DNA of 64,000 nt from Buchnera aphidicola (Brachycaudus cardui) (lineage in GTDB: Bacteria > Pseudomonadota > Gammaproteobacteria > Enterobacterales > Enterobacteriaceae): NCBI RefSeq assembly GCF_005081945.1, contig NZ_CP034879.1, forward strand, positions 315,363 to 379,362, written 5' to 3'. Within the stretch, counting starts at the first letter, position 1; every line of letters starts with the position of its first letter. Shown piece by piece: positions 19,310 to 30,690 of the stretch. The translations under genes and the position numbers were made by a program. The notes under the pieces are model-generated. The model was given only the letters and a program-made list of their open reading frames with translations. It did not search any database and had not been told where the DNA came from.

Positions 19310-20053
19310 ATGAAAAATTTTGTTTTAGAAGAAATTATTAATAAAAAATTATCATCTCAAAAATATACTGATATAGTTCCTAATGGTTTGCAAATTGAAG
19401 GTTCTAAAATAGTAAAAAAAATTATTACTGGAGTCACTGCTTGTCAAGATTTAATAGATGAATCACTATTATATCATGCTGATGCAATAATAGTACATCA
19501 TGGTTACTTTTGGAAAAATGAATCTCAATATATACATAATATGAAAAGAAATAGATTAAAAACTATACTCTCTAATGATATTAATTTATATAGTTGGCAC
19601 TTACCTTTAGATATTCATTCTGAATTAGGCAATAATGCACAAATAGCTAAAAAATTAAATATTTTTATTAAAGGTCATATTTTACCTTATGTATTTTGGG
19701 GTATTATAGAAGATAAAATAACTGGTGTTGATTTTGCAAAAAAAATAGAAAAAAAATATAAAAAATATCCTATACATGTATATAAAAATGCACCTCTTTA
19801 CATTAAACGTATTGCTTGGTGCAGTGGTAAAGGACAAAGTTTTATTAAAGAAGCATATGCATTTGGAATAGATGCTTTTTTAACAGGTGAAATTTCAGAA
19901 GAAACTACTCATATTGCTAAAGAATTAGGTATACATTTTTTTGCTTTAGGTCATCATATCACTGAAAAAGATGGTATTAAATCTTTAGGAGAATGGTTAT
20001 ATATTAAATACAATTTAGATGTTAATTTTATTGATATTTATAATCCAGCATAA
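19310..20053 (+). CDS. ybgI: NIF3/YbgI family metal-binding hydrolase-like protein
   Basis: It has 247 aa, the E. coli YbgI length. The family forms a toroidal hexamer with a dinuclear metal site, and its exact substrate is uncertain (annotated as GTP cyclohydrolase 1 type 2 homologue). Likely metal ligands are the two His of IIVHHGYFWK (near residues 63-64), the Asp of LPLDIHSELGNN and the His/Glu of LGHHITEKDG. DIVPNGLQIEG is the conserved N-terminal block. It sits between phrB and sucA. Confidence 0.9.
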   Translation: MKNFVLEEIINKKLSSQKYTDIVPNGLQIEGSKIVKKIITGVTACQDLIDESLLYHADAIIVHHGYFWKNESQYIHNMKRNRLKTILSNDINLYSWHLPLDIHSELGNNAQIAKKLNIFIKGHILPYVFWGIIEDKITGVDFAKKIEKKYKKYPIHVYKNAPLYIKRIAWCSGKGQSFIKEAYAFGIDAFLTGEISEETTHIAKELGIHFFALGHHITEKDGIKSLGEWLYIKYNLDVNFIDIYNPA

Positions 20054-20140
20054 TTATCGAAAAATAAAAAATCAGATGATAATATAAATGTTTAAACATT
20101 TATAATATTTAAGGTAGCAATTTCTTTTAAAAATAAAATT

Positions 20141-22879
20141 ATGAAAAAAAATCAAATAAAATATTGGTTACAGTCCTCTTGGTTGTCTATAAACAATCAA
20201 AATTATATAGAAGAAATATATAAAAATTTTTTAAAAAACCCCCAATCTATTGATATCTCTTGGCATTCTGCATTGTTAGATATTTCTCAAGATAAAAAAA
20301 ATATACATTATCTAGATAATTTAAAAGATCATAACTGTCAATTAATCGATAGAATGAATTCTATTATTAATACATTTCGTACACAAGGTTATAAACAATC
20401 TTTAATTGATCCTCTTCAATTACTAGAACAAAAAATTATTAAAAGTTTAGATTTGACATCTTATAATTTTACTAAAGAAGAAATAGAAAAAACTGTTGAA
20501 ATAAATTTCAAAAATAGTCATCAATTTAAAACAAATATTATAGATTTACATAAAACATTGTCTAAAAAATACTGCAGTTCTATTGGTTTTGAATATATGT
20601 ATATGGATAATGCATTAGAAAAAAAATCAATTTCAGATTATATAGAATCTTTTTATCAAGAAGAATTATTAAAAACAGAAGAAAAAATTAATTTTTTAAA
20701 AGAAATAACTTATGCTGAAATGTTAGAAAAACATTTGGGAAAAAAATTTCCTGGTGTTAAAAGATTTTCGTTAGAAGGAGCTGAAGCATTAATTCCAATA
20801 TTGCATGAAACTATAAGATACTCAAAAAAAAATAATATATCTGAAATAATATTGGGTATGGCTCATAGAGGTAGATTAAACGTACTAGTGAATGTTTTAA
20901 ATAAAAGTCCTGAAATCTTATTTAAGGAATTCTCTGGTACTAGTATATTAAAAAATATTAGTGGTGATGTGAAATATCATATGGGAGGTATTTCAGAAAT
21001 AAAAAATGAGAAAACAATATTATTTAAAATGGCATGTAATCCATCTCATTTAGAAATAATTAGCCCAGTAGTCTCAGGAATGGCTCGATCTTCTATTGAT
21101 CAATTAGGAAAATGTAATAGCGAAATATTACCCATTAATATTCATGGAGATGCTTCTGTAATCGGTCAAGGTGTAGTACAAGAAACATTGAATATGTCTC
21201 AAACAGAAGGCTATCAAGTAGGAGGTACCATTCATATCGTTATTAATAATCAAATTGGATTTACTACTTCTGACCCAAAAACACTTCGTTCAAGTCAATA
21301 TTGTACTGATATCGCTAAAATAATTCAAGCACCAATATTTCACGTTAATGCAGACGATATAGAAGCATGTATTTTTACTATACAATTAGCTCTTTATTTT
21401 AGAAATAAATTTAAAAAAGATGTTTTTATAGATCTTGTATGTTATAGACGTCATGGACATAATGAAGTAGATGATCCATCTGTTACACAACCTATTATGT
21501 ATCAAAAAATAAATAATCATCCTACTGTAAGAGAAATATATTCTAATTTATTAATATTAAAAAAAATAATCACACCTCAAAAAAATCAAGAAATTATGAA
21601 TAAATATTCTTATAAATTAAGAACAGGTGATCATATTTTTTCAAGACATAAAAAAATTAATTTTCAATATGAAAAACCTGTAACTTCTTTCAAGGAAAAA
21701 AATATAAAACAGATTATAAAAAATATAAATCAAGCTAATTTAAAAAAATTATCCTATTTAATTAATAGTATTCCTGATTCAATTAAGATGCATCCTAGAG
21801 TAAAAAATATTTATGAAGATAGATTAAAAATGTCTAAAGAATTAAAATTATTTGACTGGGGTGCAGCTGAAACATTAGCTTATGCAACAATTATCAACGA
21901 AGGTATTTCTTGTAGATTTTCAGGAGAAGATGTAAGTAGAGGTACTTTTTTTCATCGACATGCATTCATTCATGATCAAATTAATGGTTCTATTTATATA
22001 CCTTTAAATCATATTAGAAAAAAACAAGGAAAATTTCAAATTTGGAATTCTGTACTATCTGAAGAAGCAGTATTAGCTTTTGAATATGGTTATTCTTTAT
22101 TTCCATCTAAAACATTAACTATTTGGGAAGCTCAATTTGGAGATTTTGTTAATGGTGCTCAAATAGTTATTGATCAATTCATTAGTTCTGGTGAACAAAA
22201 ATGGAATCAAAACTGCAATTTAGTTATTTTATTACCTCATGGATATGAAGGACAAGGACCTGAACATTCATCAGGAAGAATTGAAAGATTTCTACAACTT
22301 TGCGCAGAAGAAAATATACAAATATGTATACCTACTACATCTTCACAAATATTTCATATTTTACAACAACAAATATTCAATGAAATTTACAAACCACTCA
22401 TTATATTTACTCCTAAATCTCTTTTAAGACATCCTATGGCAAGATCTTCTTTAGATACTCTTATCAATGGAAGTTTTAAGAAAATAATAGATGAAATAGA
22501 TCATAATAATAAAATAGCAAAACGTCTTATTTTTTGTACTGGAAAAATCTATTATGATTTATTAGAAAAACGTCGTAACAATAATATTGTGAATATTATT
22601 TTAGTGCGTATTGAACAATTATATCCATTTCCTCATAATGAAATATTAACCATATTAAAAAAATATTTTTATATAAAAGATTTTATTTGGTGTCAAGAAG
22701 AACCTTGTAATCAAGGTGCATGGTTTTATATTAAAAATTATTTAAATGATATGATTCCGTCAAATGCTTCATTAAAATATATTGGTCGTTTATCTTCTGC
22801 TGCACCTGCAGTAGGATATATATCTTTACATAAAATACAACAAGAAAAAATAATTAATACTGCATTAAATATTAATTAA
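20141..22879 (+). CDS. sucA: 2-oxoglutarate dehydrogenase E1 component
   Basis: Thiamine-diphosphate decarboxylase subunit of the 2-oxoglutarate dehydrogenase complex, giving succinyl groups to SucB. It has 912 aa, against 933 in E. coli. Blocks seen are the E1 N-terminal [68 protein letters not shown], and the C-terminal pyrimidine-domain [20 protein letters not shown]. sucB follows after 15 bases, so they form an operon. The sdhCDAB genes upstream and sucCD downstream in E. coli are gone. Confidence 0.98.
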   Translation: MKKNQIKYWLQSSWLSINNQNYIEEIYKNFLKNPQSIDISWHSALLDISQDKKNIHYLDNLKDHNCQLIDRMNSIINTFRTQGYKQSLIDPLQLLEQKIIKSLDLTSYNFTKEEIEKTVEINFKNSHQFKTNIIDLHKTLSKKYCSSIGFEYMYMDNALEKKSISDYIESFYQEELLKTEEKINFLKEITYAEMLEKHLGKKFPGVKRFSLEGAEALIPILHETIRYSKKNNISEIILGMAHRGRLNVLVNVLNKSPEILFKEFSGTSILKNISGDVKYHMGGISEIKNEKTILFKMACNPSHLEIISPVVSGMARSSIDQLGKCNSEILPINIHGDASVIGQGVVQETLNMSQTEGYQVGGTIHIVINNQIGFTTSDPKTLRSSQYCTDIAKIIQAPIFHVNADDIEACIFTIQLALYFRNKFKKDVFIDLVCYRRHGHNEVDDPSVTQPIMYQKINNHPTVREIYSNLLILKKIITPQKNQEIMNKYSYKLRTGDHIFSRHKKINFQYEKPVTSFKEKNIKQIIKNINQANLKKLSYLINSIPDSIKMHPRVKNIYEDRLKMSKELKLFDWGAAETLAYATIINEGISCRFSGEDVSRGTFFHRHAFIHDQINGSIYIPLNHIRKKQGKFQIWNSVLSEEAVLAFEYGYSLFPSKTLTIWEAQFGDFVNGAQIVIDQFISSGEQKWNQNCNLVILLPHGYEGQGPEHSSGRIERFLQLCAEENIQICIPTTSSQIFHILQQQIFNEIYKPLIIFTPKSLLRHPMARSSLDTLINGSFKKIIDEIDHNNKIAKRLIFCTGKIYYDLLEKRRNNNIVNIILVRIEQLYPFPHNEILTILKKYFYIKDFIWCQEEPCNQGAWFYIKNYLNDMIPSNASLKYIGRLSSAAPAVGYISLHKIQQEKIINTALNIN

Positions 22880-22894
22880 AAAATAGGACAGGTA

Positions 22895-24082
22895 ATGAAA
22901 AAAATAAATATTATTGTTCCAGATTTACCAGAATCTATTAGTGATGCAACAATTGTAAAATGGCATAAAAAAATAGGAGATATGGTTTTATCTGATGAAA
23001 ATATAGTTGATATTGAAACCGATAAAGTAATGTTAGAAATTTCATCTCCGTGTAATGGACAATTACAATCAATTTTAGAGATAGAAGGAGCAATAGTTAA
23101 ATCACAACAAATTATAGGTGAAATAAATCATTTAGATAATGTTAAAAAAAATATTATTGATGATCCTGTTATAGAAAAAAAAGAAAATCTATTCAATCAA
23201 ACAGAAATCATGACACATTTCACACCTTCTACAAGACGCTTGATGAAAATCAATTTAATGGATAGTGATTTTCCGCACTCAAAACAAATAATAGAAAACA
23301 AAAATCATAATCAAAATATTATAGAAAAAGAATCTAATATAAATATATTACAAGAAGGGTTCATCGAGCAATCCAAAAATAGTAAAGTTCAACATCGAGT
23401 CACTATGAGTCGATTAAGACAAAGAATTGCAGAAAGATTATTATATAGTACTCAAAATACAGCAATGCTAACAACTTTTAATGAAGTAAATATGCATCCA
23501 ATAATACTTTTGCGTAAAAAATATGGTAAAGATTTTGAGAAAGAACATGGAATCCGCATTGGATTTATGTCTTTTTTTGTAAAAGCAGTAATACAATCTT
23601 TAAAAAAATTTCCAGAAATAAATGCTTCTATAGATAAAACAGATATAATTTATTATAAAAATTTTGATATTAGTATTGCTATTTCAACACCAAAAGGATT
23701 AATAACACCAGTATTAAGAAATGCTGAAAATATGACTATGTCAGAAATAGAAAAAAAAATAAAAGAATTTTCTATTAAAGGACTTCAAAATAAAATTGAT
23801 ATAAAAGATTTAACAGGAGGAAACTTTACCATTACTAATGGCGGTATTTTTGGATCTTTAATGTCTACACCAATTATTAATCCTCCTCAAACAGCTATAT
23901 TAGGAATGCATACAATTCAAGATCGACCAATAGTTGTTAATGGAAAAATTAAAATTCTTCCAATGATGTATTTAGCTTTATCTTATGATCATCGTTTAAT
24001 AGATGGTAAAGAATCAGTAGGTTTTCTAGTATCTATTAAAAATATATTAGAGGATTTTACTCGTATCTTAATAGATATTTGA
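22895..24082 (+). CDS. sucB: 2-oxoglutarate dehydrogenase E2, dihydrolipoyl succinyltransferase
   Basis: It has 395 aa, against 405 in E. coli. The N-terminal lipoyl domain (residues 1-77) has the lipoylated Lys in [11 protein letters not shown]. The catalytic domain starts near residue 170 ([17 protein letters not shown]) and holds the active-site His in [15 protein letters not shown]. Between them, the peripheral-subunit-binding domain is only partly recognisable: [15 protein letters not shown] is there, but the usual GTGxxGRLTxxDV end is replaced by Asn/Lys-rich sequence. A hairpin (24120-24157) follows the gene. Confidence 0.97.
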   Translation: MKKINIIVPDLPESISDATIVKWHKKIGDMVLSDENIVDIETDKVMLEISSPCNGQLQSILEIEGAIVKSQQIIGEINHLDNVKKNIIDDPVIEKKENLFNQTEIMTHFTPSTRRLMKINLMDSDFPHSKQIIENKNHNQNIIEKESNINILQEGFIEQSKNSKVQHRVTMSRLRQRIAERLLYSTQNTAMLTTFNEVNMHPIILLRKKYGKDFEKEHGIRIGFMSFFVKAVIQSLKKFPEINASIDKTDIIYYKNFDISIAISTPKGLITPVLRNAENMTMSEIEKKIKEFSIKGLQNKIDIKDLTGGNFTITNGGIFGSLMSTPIINPPQTAILGMHTIQDRPIVVNGKIKILPMMYLALSYDHRLIDGKESVGFLVSIKNILEDFTRILIDI

Positions 24083-24119
24083 AATTATATTGATTATTTA
24101 AAATATTTTTATTTGCTTT

Positions 24120-24157
24120 AAAAGTACAGGGATTGAATTAAACGCAACTGTACTTTT
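24120..24157 (+). terminator. Hairpin after sucAB
   Basis: Perfect 10-bp stem aaaagtacag / ctgtactttt with an 18-base loop, 38 bases after the sucB stop. The trailing tttataat is T-rich. It separates sucAB from gpmA. Confidence 0.6.
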
Positions 24158-24226
24158 ATAATCAAAATAAAACATTTTAAATTAAAGAATCATTAATTAT
24201 CTTTATACAATAATATGAGAAAAAAC

Positions 24227-24922
24227 ATGATAGCTAAAAAAGTAGTTTTAATTAGACATGGTCAAAGCGTATGGAATGAACTTAATCAATTCACTGGATG
24301 GCATGACGTAGAATTAACTAGAAAAGGAAAAGATGAAGCTCAATCTGCAGCTTTATTATTAAAAAAAAATAATTTCTTTTTTGATTGCTCTTATACATCT
24401 GTATTAAAAAGAGCAATACATACTTTACAGTATATTTTAGATGAAATAGACCAATCTTGGTTATCAGTTCAAAAAACTTGGCGTTTAAATGAAAGGCATT
24501 ATGGTGCACTAGAAGGATTAAATAAAAATCAAGTGATTGAAAAATATGGAGAAAAAAAAGTCATGTTATGGAGAAGAAGTTTTAATATTACTCCTCCTAA
24601 AATTAGCATGCATGATAAACGATTCCCAGGACATGATAGACGTTATTCTCATTTAAAATTTGATAAAATTCCTTTAGGAGAAAGTTTAGAAACAACTGCA
24701 ATAAGAGTAATTCCTTATTGGGATCAAGTTATTTATCCTGAATTAAAAAAAAATAAAAAAATACTTATTGTAGCACATGGAAATTCATTACGTGCATTAG
24801 TACAATATCTTAATAAAATAGACAATCAAAAAATTTTAGAATTAAATATTCCAACTGCAACACCTATTATTGTAGAATTCAACGAACAATATATTCCTAT
24901 AAAATGGTACTATTTAAAATAG
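24227..24922 (+). CDS. gpmA: 2,3-bisphosphoglycerate-dependent phosphoglycerate mutase
   Basis: Glycolytic mutase interconverting 3- and 2-phosphoglycerate through a phospho-His. The phospho-acceptor is in [20 protein letters not shown] and the second active-site His in [30 protein letters not shown] is the Glu/Tyr block. The ATG at 24227 is chosen because [12 protein letters not shown] aligns with the E. coli start and has gagaa before it. An in-frame ATG at 24215 would add four residues without a ribosome-binding site. The protein is about 19 residues shorter than E. coli, mostly at the C-terminal tail. Confidence 0.95.
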   Translation: MIAKKVVLIRHGQSVWNELNQFTGWHDVELTRKGKDEAQSAALLLKKNNFFFDCSYTSVLKRAIHTLQYILDEIDQSWLSVQKTWRLNERHYGALEGLNKNQVIEKYGEKKVMLWRRSFNITPPKISMHDKRFPGHDRRYSHLKFDKIPLGESLETTAIRVIPYWDQVIYPELKKNKKILIVAHGNSLRALVQYLNKIDNQKILELNIPTATPIIVEFNEQYIPIKWYYLK

Positions 24923-25090
24923 TTGTATTAAAAAATCATTTTTTTTATTTTTCATTATTCCTAAAAAATTTCATACTCAATTGATATAGTTATATTTAAA
25001 ATTATATTCATATTTCATAATACAAATGTATTTTTTTCAAAAATTATGTTTCATAGAATGTTTTTATAGAAATTTCAAATCGAGGTTGTA

Positions 25091-26053
25091 ATGGTTAAAA
25101 AAATTGGAGTCTTGACCAGTGGTGGAGATGCTCCAGGTATGAATGCTGCAATTCGAGGAGTAGTAAGAACAGCACTTAGTGAAAAATTAGAAGTTTTTGG
25201 AGTTTATGACGGATATTTAGGTCTATATGAAAATCGTATGAAACAACTAGATAGATATAGTGTTTCTGATATGATTAATAAAGGTGGAACATTTTTAGGA
25301 TCAGCTAGATTTTCTGACTTTTATAAAAAAAAAATACGTTCTATTGCTGCTAATAACGTAAAAAAAAGGAAAATAGATGGTCTAGTTGTTATTGGAGGTG
25401 ATGGATCTTATATAGGAGCTCAAAAATTAACAGAAATAGGTGTGCCATGTATTAGTATTCCAGGTACTATAGATAATGATGTTGCAGGTACTGATTATAC
25501 AATAGGTTATTTTACAGCTTTACAAACAGTTGTTGAAGCTATTGATCGATTACGTGATACTTCTTCTTCTCATCAACGCATTTCTATTGTAGAAGTAATG
25601 GGAAGATATTGTGGAGATTTAACATTAGCTGCAGCAATTGCTGGAGGCTGTGAATTTATTGTGTTACCAGAAATTCATTATACTAAAGAAGAATTAGTTA
25701 TTGAAATAGAAGCTGGTATAGCTAAAGGTAAAAAACATGCTATCGTTGCAATAACAGAATACATTTGTGATGTAGAAAAATTAGCTCGATATATTCAAAA
25801 AAAAACAAATAGAGAAACTAGAGCAACAATTCTTGGACATATTCAAAGAGGTGGTGCACCAGTTGTATATGATCGTATATTAGCCTCTAGAATGGGTGCA
25901 TATGCTGTTGAATTATTGATACAAGGTCATCAAGGTAAATGTGTTGGAGTACAAAATGAAAAAATGGTCTTTAATGATATAACAAATGCGTTAAAAAATA
26001 TGAAACGTACTTTTAAAAGAGATTGGTTAATCACTGCTAAAAAGTTATACTAA
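25091..26053 (+). CDS. pfkA: 6-phosphofructokinase I
   Basis: ATP-dependent kinase making fructose-1,6-bisphosphate. It has 320 aa, as in E. coli. The ATP site is [17 protein letters not shown], with GDGSYIGAQ. The catalytic Asp is in [18 protein letters not shown], and sugar binding is in [13 protein letters not shown] and [15 protein letters not shown]. The gene has a ribosome-binding site (gaggt) and ends at a strong G+C-rich terminator. Confidence 0.98.
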   Translation: MVKKIGVLTSGGDAPGMNAAIRGVVRTALSEKLEVFGVYDGYLGLYENRMKQLDRYSVSDMINKGGTFLGSARFSDFYKKKIRSIAANNVKKRKIDGLVVIGGDGSYIGAQKLTEIGVPCISIPGTIDNDVAGTDYTIGYFTALQTVVEAIDRLRDTSSSHQRISIVEVMGRYCGDLTLAAAIAGGCEFIVLPEIHYTKEELVIEIEAGIAKGKKHAIVAITEYICDVEKLARYIQKKTNRETRATILGHIQRGGAPVVYDRILASRMGAYAVELLIQGHQGKCVGVQNEKMVFNDITNALKNMKRTFKRDWLITAKKLY

Positions 26054-26063
26054 TATAAAAATT

Positions 26064-26084
26064 AGTGCCGGTGTTTCCGGCGCT
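26064..26084 (+). terminator. G+C-rich intrinsic terminator after pfkA
   Basis: 8-bp stem agtgccgg / ccggcgct (one G-U pair) with a 5-base loop, followed by ctctttttattttttt. It lies 11 bases after the pfkA stop. It is the most classical rho-independent terminator in the window and stands out by its G+C content. Confidence 0.9.
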
Positions 26085-26127
26085 CTCTTTTATTTTTTTA
26101 AAATAAGATTATATAGGTTATTTAAAA

Positions 26128-26949
26128 ATGAATTTTTACACAAAAAAAAATATCCTTAAGCAATGTATTGTTGAATTTTTTGGAACAGGACTAATAATAT
26201 TTTTTGGAACAGGATGTTTATTAGCTTCAAAATTAACAAATATCTATTTAAATTCATTTGAAATAAGCTTTATTTGGGGTTTAGCAGTATCTATATCAAT
26301 TTATTTTAGTTCTTCAATATCAGGGGCTCATCTAAATCCAGCTATTACTATTTTTTTTTGGTTATCTTGTAAGATTCATAAGAAAAAAGTACTTCCATAT
26401 ATTATATCTCAAATTTTTGGCGCTTTTTTTTTTACAATGTTAATATATTTTCTTTACTATCGCGAATTAGTTTCATTTATTAATCATAATAATATTATTA
26501 TAGGTTCTCAAGAAAGCCTTAATTTAGCTTCTATTTTTTGTATATATCCTAATTTTAATAATAGTTTTATTCGTAATGCTATAATAGAAGTATTTACAGC
26601 TGCTTTTTTTATGATAATTTTATTACAGTTAAATAATAAAAAAAATAATAAATTATTATATAATAGTTCTATAAGACCAATATTAATAGGAATATTAGTT
26701 TTTATGATCAATTTATCTATAAGTCCTATCAATAACATCAGTCTCAATCCGGCAAGAGATCTAGGTCCTAAGATATTTCTTAGTTTAATTGGATGGGGTG
26801 TTTTTTCTTTTACTGGAGGAAGTAATAATTTTTTATATTTTTTAATTCCTGCTATAGGTCCTATTATAGGTATTAATTTAGGTGGTTGGACTTATAAAAT
26901 ACTGATGAACAATGACTTTTTAAAAAATAAAAATATTAATAATATTTAG
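26128..26949 (+). CDS. glpF: Glycerol uptake facilitator (aquaglyceroporin)
   Basis: MIP-family channel that passes glycerol and small polyols across the inner membrane. It has 273 aa, against 281 in E. coli. Six membrane helices and the two half-helix signatures are present: SGAHLNPAITIFF (near residue 70) and ISLNPARDLGPK (near 207), where the Arg of the selectivity filter is kept. No glpK follows, unlike E. coli. Its last 14 bases overlap the end of tpiA on the other strand. Confidence 0.96.
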   Translation: MNFYTKKNILKQCIVEFFGTGLIIFFGTGCLLASKLTNIYLNSFEISFIWGLAVSISIYFSSSISGAHLNPAITIFFWLSCKIHKKKVLPYIISQIFGAFFFTMLIYFLYYRELVSFINHNNIIIGSQESLNLASIFCIYPNFNNSFIRNAIIEVFTAAFFMIILLQLNNKKNNKLLYNSSIRPILIGILVFMINLSISPINNISLNPARDLGPKIFLSLIGWGVFSFTGGSNNFLYFLIPAIGPIIGINLGGWTYKILMNNDFLKNKNINNI

Positions 26950-27709
26950 TTACTTTTTCTGCTATCGCTATAATTTTACAAAATTCTTTTGAATCTAAAG
27001 ATGCACTTCCAATTAGTAAACCATCTATATCAGGTTCTTTAATGAACTCTTCTGCATTAATAGCGTTAATAGAACCACCATATTGAACTATTATATTTTT
27101 TATACTTGTAGGATCATGCTGTGCAATATAATCCTTGATAAATTTATGTATAAATTGTACATATTTTGGATCAGCTGATAAACCAGTACCAATCGCCCAA
27201 ATAGGTTCGTATGCAATAACTGTATTTCTAAATACTGATTTACCTAATACCTGAAACATGCAATTTAGTTGTTCTATAAGGATTTTTGTTGTTTGATTAT
27301 AATTTTTATTTTTTTCTATTTCACCTATACATAAAATAGGTATTAAATTTAATTTTTTTATTAAATCAAATTTTTTTACAAGTATATCATTAGTTTCATT
27401 ATGCAATAAACGTCTTTCAGAATGTCCTATAATAACGTATTTTACACCTATATCTCGCAACATTAAAATAGAAGTTTCACCTGTAAATGCACCTTTGAGA
27501 TTAATATCAACATTTTGTGCACCAAGAAAAATATCAATGTTATTAAGATTTTTATAAATTTCACTTAAGTATATAGTAGGAGGAGCAATTACAATAATAT
27601 TTTTTTTTGAAAGAACTGATAAACATGATTTTACACATTTGATATACTGAGAAATCATTTTTATACTTCCATTTAATTTCCAATTTGCTACAAGTAAATG
27701 TTTTTTCAT
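26936..27709 (-). CDS. tpiA: Triosephosphate isomerase
   Basis: Glycolytic TIM-barrel enzyme interconverting DHAP and glyceraldehyde-3-phosphate. It has 257 aa, against 255 in E. coli. The catalytic residues are the Lys of VANWKLNGS, the His of VIIGHSERR and the Glu of IAYEPIWAIGTG, and the phosphate loop is VQYGGSI. A ribosome-binding site (aggag) precedes the ATG. It is convergent with, and overlaps, glpF by 14 bases. Confidence 0.98.
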   Translation of the reverse strand: MKKHLLVANWKLNGSIKMISQYIKCVKSCLSVLSKKNIIVIAPPTIYLSEIYKNLNNIDIFLGAQNVDINLKGAFTGETSILMLRDIGVKYVIIGHSERRLLHNETNDILVKKFDLIKKLNLIPILCIGEIEKNKNYNQTTKILIEQLNCMFQVLGKSVFRNTVIAYEPIWAIGTGLSADPKYVQFIHKFIKDYIAQHDPTSIKNIIVQYGGSINAINAEEFIKEPDIDGLLIGSASLDSKEFCKIIAIAEKVTKYY

Positions 27710-27740
27710 TTTTTCTCCTAATAATTTTTTTATAGAATTA

Positions 27741-27787
27741 TAGAAACTAAGTTTTTTTATAAAAAAATTATATAGACTTAGTTTCTA
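27741..27787 (-). terminator. Hairpin after ihfB, before tpiA
   Basis: 11-bp perfect inverted repeat tagaaactaag / cttagtttcta. The 25-base loop holds a further T7/A7 pair that can extend the stem. It sits between the ihfB stop and the tpiA start on the minus strand, so it likely ends the rpsA-ihfB transcript. Confidence 0.6.
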
Positions 27788-27807
27788 TTGTAGAAATTTA
27801 AAATATG

Positions 27808-28092
27808 CTATTTGTATATATTCGTACAAATTCGTAATTGTTTACCTGGTTTGAAATAGGGGACATATTTTTCATTTAATTTGACTATTTTTCCAGTTTT
27901 TGGATTTCGACCAATACGAGCGGAACGATAATGTAAAGAAAAACTGCCAAATCCTCGAATTTCAATTCTTTGACCTTTTGCTAACGACATTGTCATATGT
28001 TCTAACATTTCTTTTATAGCACTTTCTATTATCTTATTTGAAATATGAATTTTTTTTTCTGAAATTCTTTCAAATAATTCTGACTTTGTCAT
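27808..28092 (-). CDS. ihfB: Integration host factor subunit beta
   Basis: DNA-bending nucleoid protein of the HU/IHF family. It has 94 aa, the E. coli length. [20 protein letters not shown] is the helical base, [15 protein letters not shown] is the beta body, and [15 protein letters not shown] is the DNA-intercalating arm with its Pro. It follows rpsA by 73 bases, as in E. coli. The partner gene ihfA is not in this window, so a homodimer cannot be ruled out. Confidence 0.95.
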   Translation of the reverse strand: MTKSELFERISEKKIHISNKIIESAIKEMLEHMTMSLAKGQRIEIRGFGSFSLHYRSARIGRNPKTGKIVKLNEKYVPYFKPGKQLRICTNIYK

Positions 28093-28165
28093 AAAACCTC
28101 TATATTAATATACTTTAAAAATTTATTTACTTTTTTGATAGATAAAATATTTTTTATAAAAATAA

Positions 28166-29842
28166 TTATTCAGTATTTTTAGCGGCTTTAAATGCTTCTG
28201 CCATTACATTAGAAAATGCATCATCATTTATTTTTTTATTGGATGAAATAGTTACGTCTTTTTTTTCAGTTTCATCTATTATATGCATAATAAGATAAAC
28301 TATTCTATTTTTGCGATCAAAACTAGATAATTTAACGAAAATTTCATCATTAATTTTATATTTTTTCATGAATTCCTCATAATGTAAACGAGAAATATCT
28401 GAAAATTTTAAAATTCCTTCTATGTCTTCTGATAATTTTATTGTCGCATTTTTTTTATCGAAATTCTTAATCTGACCATTAATTACTAAACCTTTTTTAT
28501 GATTAGCAATATATATATTAAAAGGATCTTCTTCTAATTGTTTAATGCCTAAAGATATACGTTCTCTTTCAGCATCTACTTGTAGGACTACAGCAGAAAT
28601 TTCATCACCTTTTTTATATTTTTTTACTGCTTCTTCACCAGATATCTTCCAAGAAATATCAGATAAATGCACTAAACCATCAATACCACCATTTAAACCA
28701 ATAAAAATACCAAAATCTGTAATAGATTTTATTTTTCCAGCAACATGAATTCCTTTTTTATGAGTTTCAGAAAATTCTTTCCATGGATTAATTTTACACT
28801 GTTTTAAACCAAGTGAAATACGACGACGCTCTTCATCAATATCTAAAACCATAACTTCTACTATATCATTAACAGTAACTACTTTAGAGGGATGAATATT
28901 TTTATTAGTCCAATCCATTTCGGATACATGAACAAGACCTTCTACACCTTCTTCAATTTCTACAAAACAACCATAATCTGTTAAATTTGTAACACGTCCA
29001 CTTAATTTTGTATTTTCTGGATAACGCTTAGAAATCGCTATCCAAGGATCTTCACCTAATTGTTTCAATCCTAATGATACACGAGTTCTTTCTCTATCAA
29101 ATTTTAAAATTTTAACATTAATATCATCACCTACATTAACTATTTCACTAGGATGCTTTACTCTTTTCCAAGCCATATCAGTAATATGTAAAAGACCATC
29201 AACTCCTCCTAAATCTACAAAAGCTCCGTAATCTGTTAAATTCTTTACAATACCTTTAATATGCATTCCTTCTTGTAAACTTTCTAATAATTGATCTCTT
29301 TCAGCACTATTTTCTGATTCAATAACAGCACGACGTGAAACAACAACATTATTACGTTTTTGATCTAATTTAATTACTTTAAATTCTAATTCTTTTCCTT
29401 CAAGATGAATTGTTTCTCGTACTGGTCTAATATCTACTAAAGAACCAGGTAAAAATGCGCGTATATCATTTAATTCAACAGTAAAACCACCTTTAACTTT
29501 ACCATTAATAATACCTGTTACTGTTTCTGATTTTTCATGCGCTTGTTCTAATATTAGCCATGCTTCATGACGTTTTGCTTTTTCACGAGATAATAGTGTT
29601 TCACCAAAACCATCCTCAATAGCATCTAAAGCAACGTCAATTTGATCACCGACATTAACCTCTACTAAACCTTGAGCATTTTGAAATTGTTCAGAAGGAA
29701 TTGCAGACTCAGATTTAAGACCTGCATCGACTAGAACTATATCTTTTTCTATGGAAATTATCGTGCCGCGAATAATTGAACCTGGACGAGTTTTAATCTC
29801 TTTTAGTGATTCTTCAAATAATTGAGCAAAAGATTCATTCAT
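28166..29842 (-). CDS. rpsA: 30S ribosomal protein S1
   Basis: mRNA-binding ribosomal protein with six S1 (OB-fold) repeats. It has 558 aa, against 557 in E. coli. The repeats begin near residues 20, 105, 190, 275, 360 and 450, with the typical cores [20 protein letters not shown] and [25 protein letters not shown] blocks. The sixth repeat is the most diverged. No Shine-Dalgarno-like sequence lies before the ATG, which fits E. coli rpsA, whose start region also lacks one. It follows cmk by 124 bases, with a hairpin in the leader. Confidence 0.97.
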   Translation of the reverse strand: MNESFAQLFEESLKEIKTRPGSIIRGTIISIEKDIVLVDAGLKSESAIPSEQFQNAQGLVEVNVGDQIDVALDAIEDGFGETLLSREKAKRHEAWLILEQAHEKSETVTGIINGKVKGGFTVELNDIRAFLPGSLVDIRPVRETIHLEGKELEFKVIKLDQKRNNVVVSRRAVIESENSAERDQLLESLQEGMHIKGIVKNLTDYGAFVDLGGVDGLLHITDMAWKRVKHPSEIVNVGDDINVKILKFDRERTRVSLGLKQLGEDPWIAISKRYPENTKLSGRVTNLTDYGCFVEIEEGVEGLVHVSEMDWTNKNIHPSKVVTVNDIVEVMVLDIDEERRRISLGLKQCKINPWKEFSETHKKGIHVAGKIKSITDFGIFIGLNGGIDGLVHLSDISWKISGEEAVKKYKKGDEISAVVLQVDAERERISLGIKQLEEDPFNIYIANHKKGLVINGQIKNFDKKNATIKLSEDIEGILKFSDISRLHYEEFMKKYKINDEIFVKLSSFDRKNRIVYLIMHIIDETEKKDVTISSNKKINDDAFSNVMAEAFKAAKNTE

Positions 29843-29874
29843 ATTAATAATATTAAGAAATTTTTATGTAATGT

Positions 29875-29899
29875 TCATTTTAACTTCATGTTAAAATGA
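29875..29899 (-). promoter_or_regulatory. Hairpin in the rpsA leader
   Basis: Perfect 10-bp stem tcattttaac / gttaaaatga with a 5-base loop, 33 bases upstream of the rpsA start. E. coli rpsA is autoregulated through leader hairpins, so this may have that role. A terminator of cmk is the other option, but no T-run follows. Confidence 0.4.
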
Positions 29900-29966
29900 G
29901 CTTATTTTATATATCTTATAATAATCCTTATTAAAGAGTGTTGTTTTGAAAAATAAAAATTATTGT

Positions 29967-30625
29967 TTATAAAATCTTTATCTTTTCAATGATGTATTCC
30001 ATTGAAGCTGTGGCTACCTCTGATAAATTCATATTAGTAGAATCTAATATTATAGCATTTTTTGGAATGCATAAAGGGGAAATTAAACGATTTTTATCTT
30101 GTTTATCACGATTTTTTATTTGTGTGGCTAACTCTTTAAAACTGATATAATAACCATTTTTATTTAATTCTAACATTCTTCTCTTTACACGTATTTCTAA
30201 ATGAGCATTTAAAAAAAATTTAAGCATAGCATCTGGAAAAACTACTGTGCCCATATCACGTCCTTCAGCTATTAAGCCAGGTAAACATCTTAATAATCTT
30301 TGTTTTTTTAGTAAAATTTTTCTCACTATAGGATAAGATGCTAATTGAGAAGATATTTGACTAACTTCATTAAGTTTAAGTAATTTAGAAGAATATTTTA
30401 TATTTTTTTTTTAATTAGTATAAAATCTAGTCTTTTTGCAATTGGAATTATATTTTTTTCAATAATATTAATTTTTTTATTTAATGCCAATAAAGCAATT
30501 AATCTATATATTTTCCCTGATTCTAATACAGACCAATTTAATTTTTTTGCTATCATTTTAGATAGTGTGCTTTTACCAACACCACTAGGACCATCAATAG
30601 TAATAACAGGAATTTTATTTATCAT
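29967..30625 (-). pseudogene. cmk: Cytidylate kinase Cmk, frameshifted in a 10-A run
   Basis: Phosphorylates CMP and dCMP. The first frame (30625-30398) holds the P-loop ITIDGPSGVGKSTLSKMIA and the LESGKIYR block, and stops just after ten A (T at 30403-30412 on the plus strand). The second frame, open from the run to 29967, holds the rest, with PGLIAEGRDMGTVVFPDA, KRRMLELNKNGYYISF and LDSTNMNLSEV. One extra A restores a single frame of about 220 codons, near the E. coli 227. Every active-site block is conserved. The gene is required in related bacteria for CDP supply, so rescue by slippage or a read error is more likely than true loss (inference). Confidence 0.9.
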
Positions 30626-30690
30626 GTGTTATATTATTTAATATTCAACAAATTTGTTTTTATTAACAAATATTTTTTTATTTATTAAAA

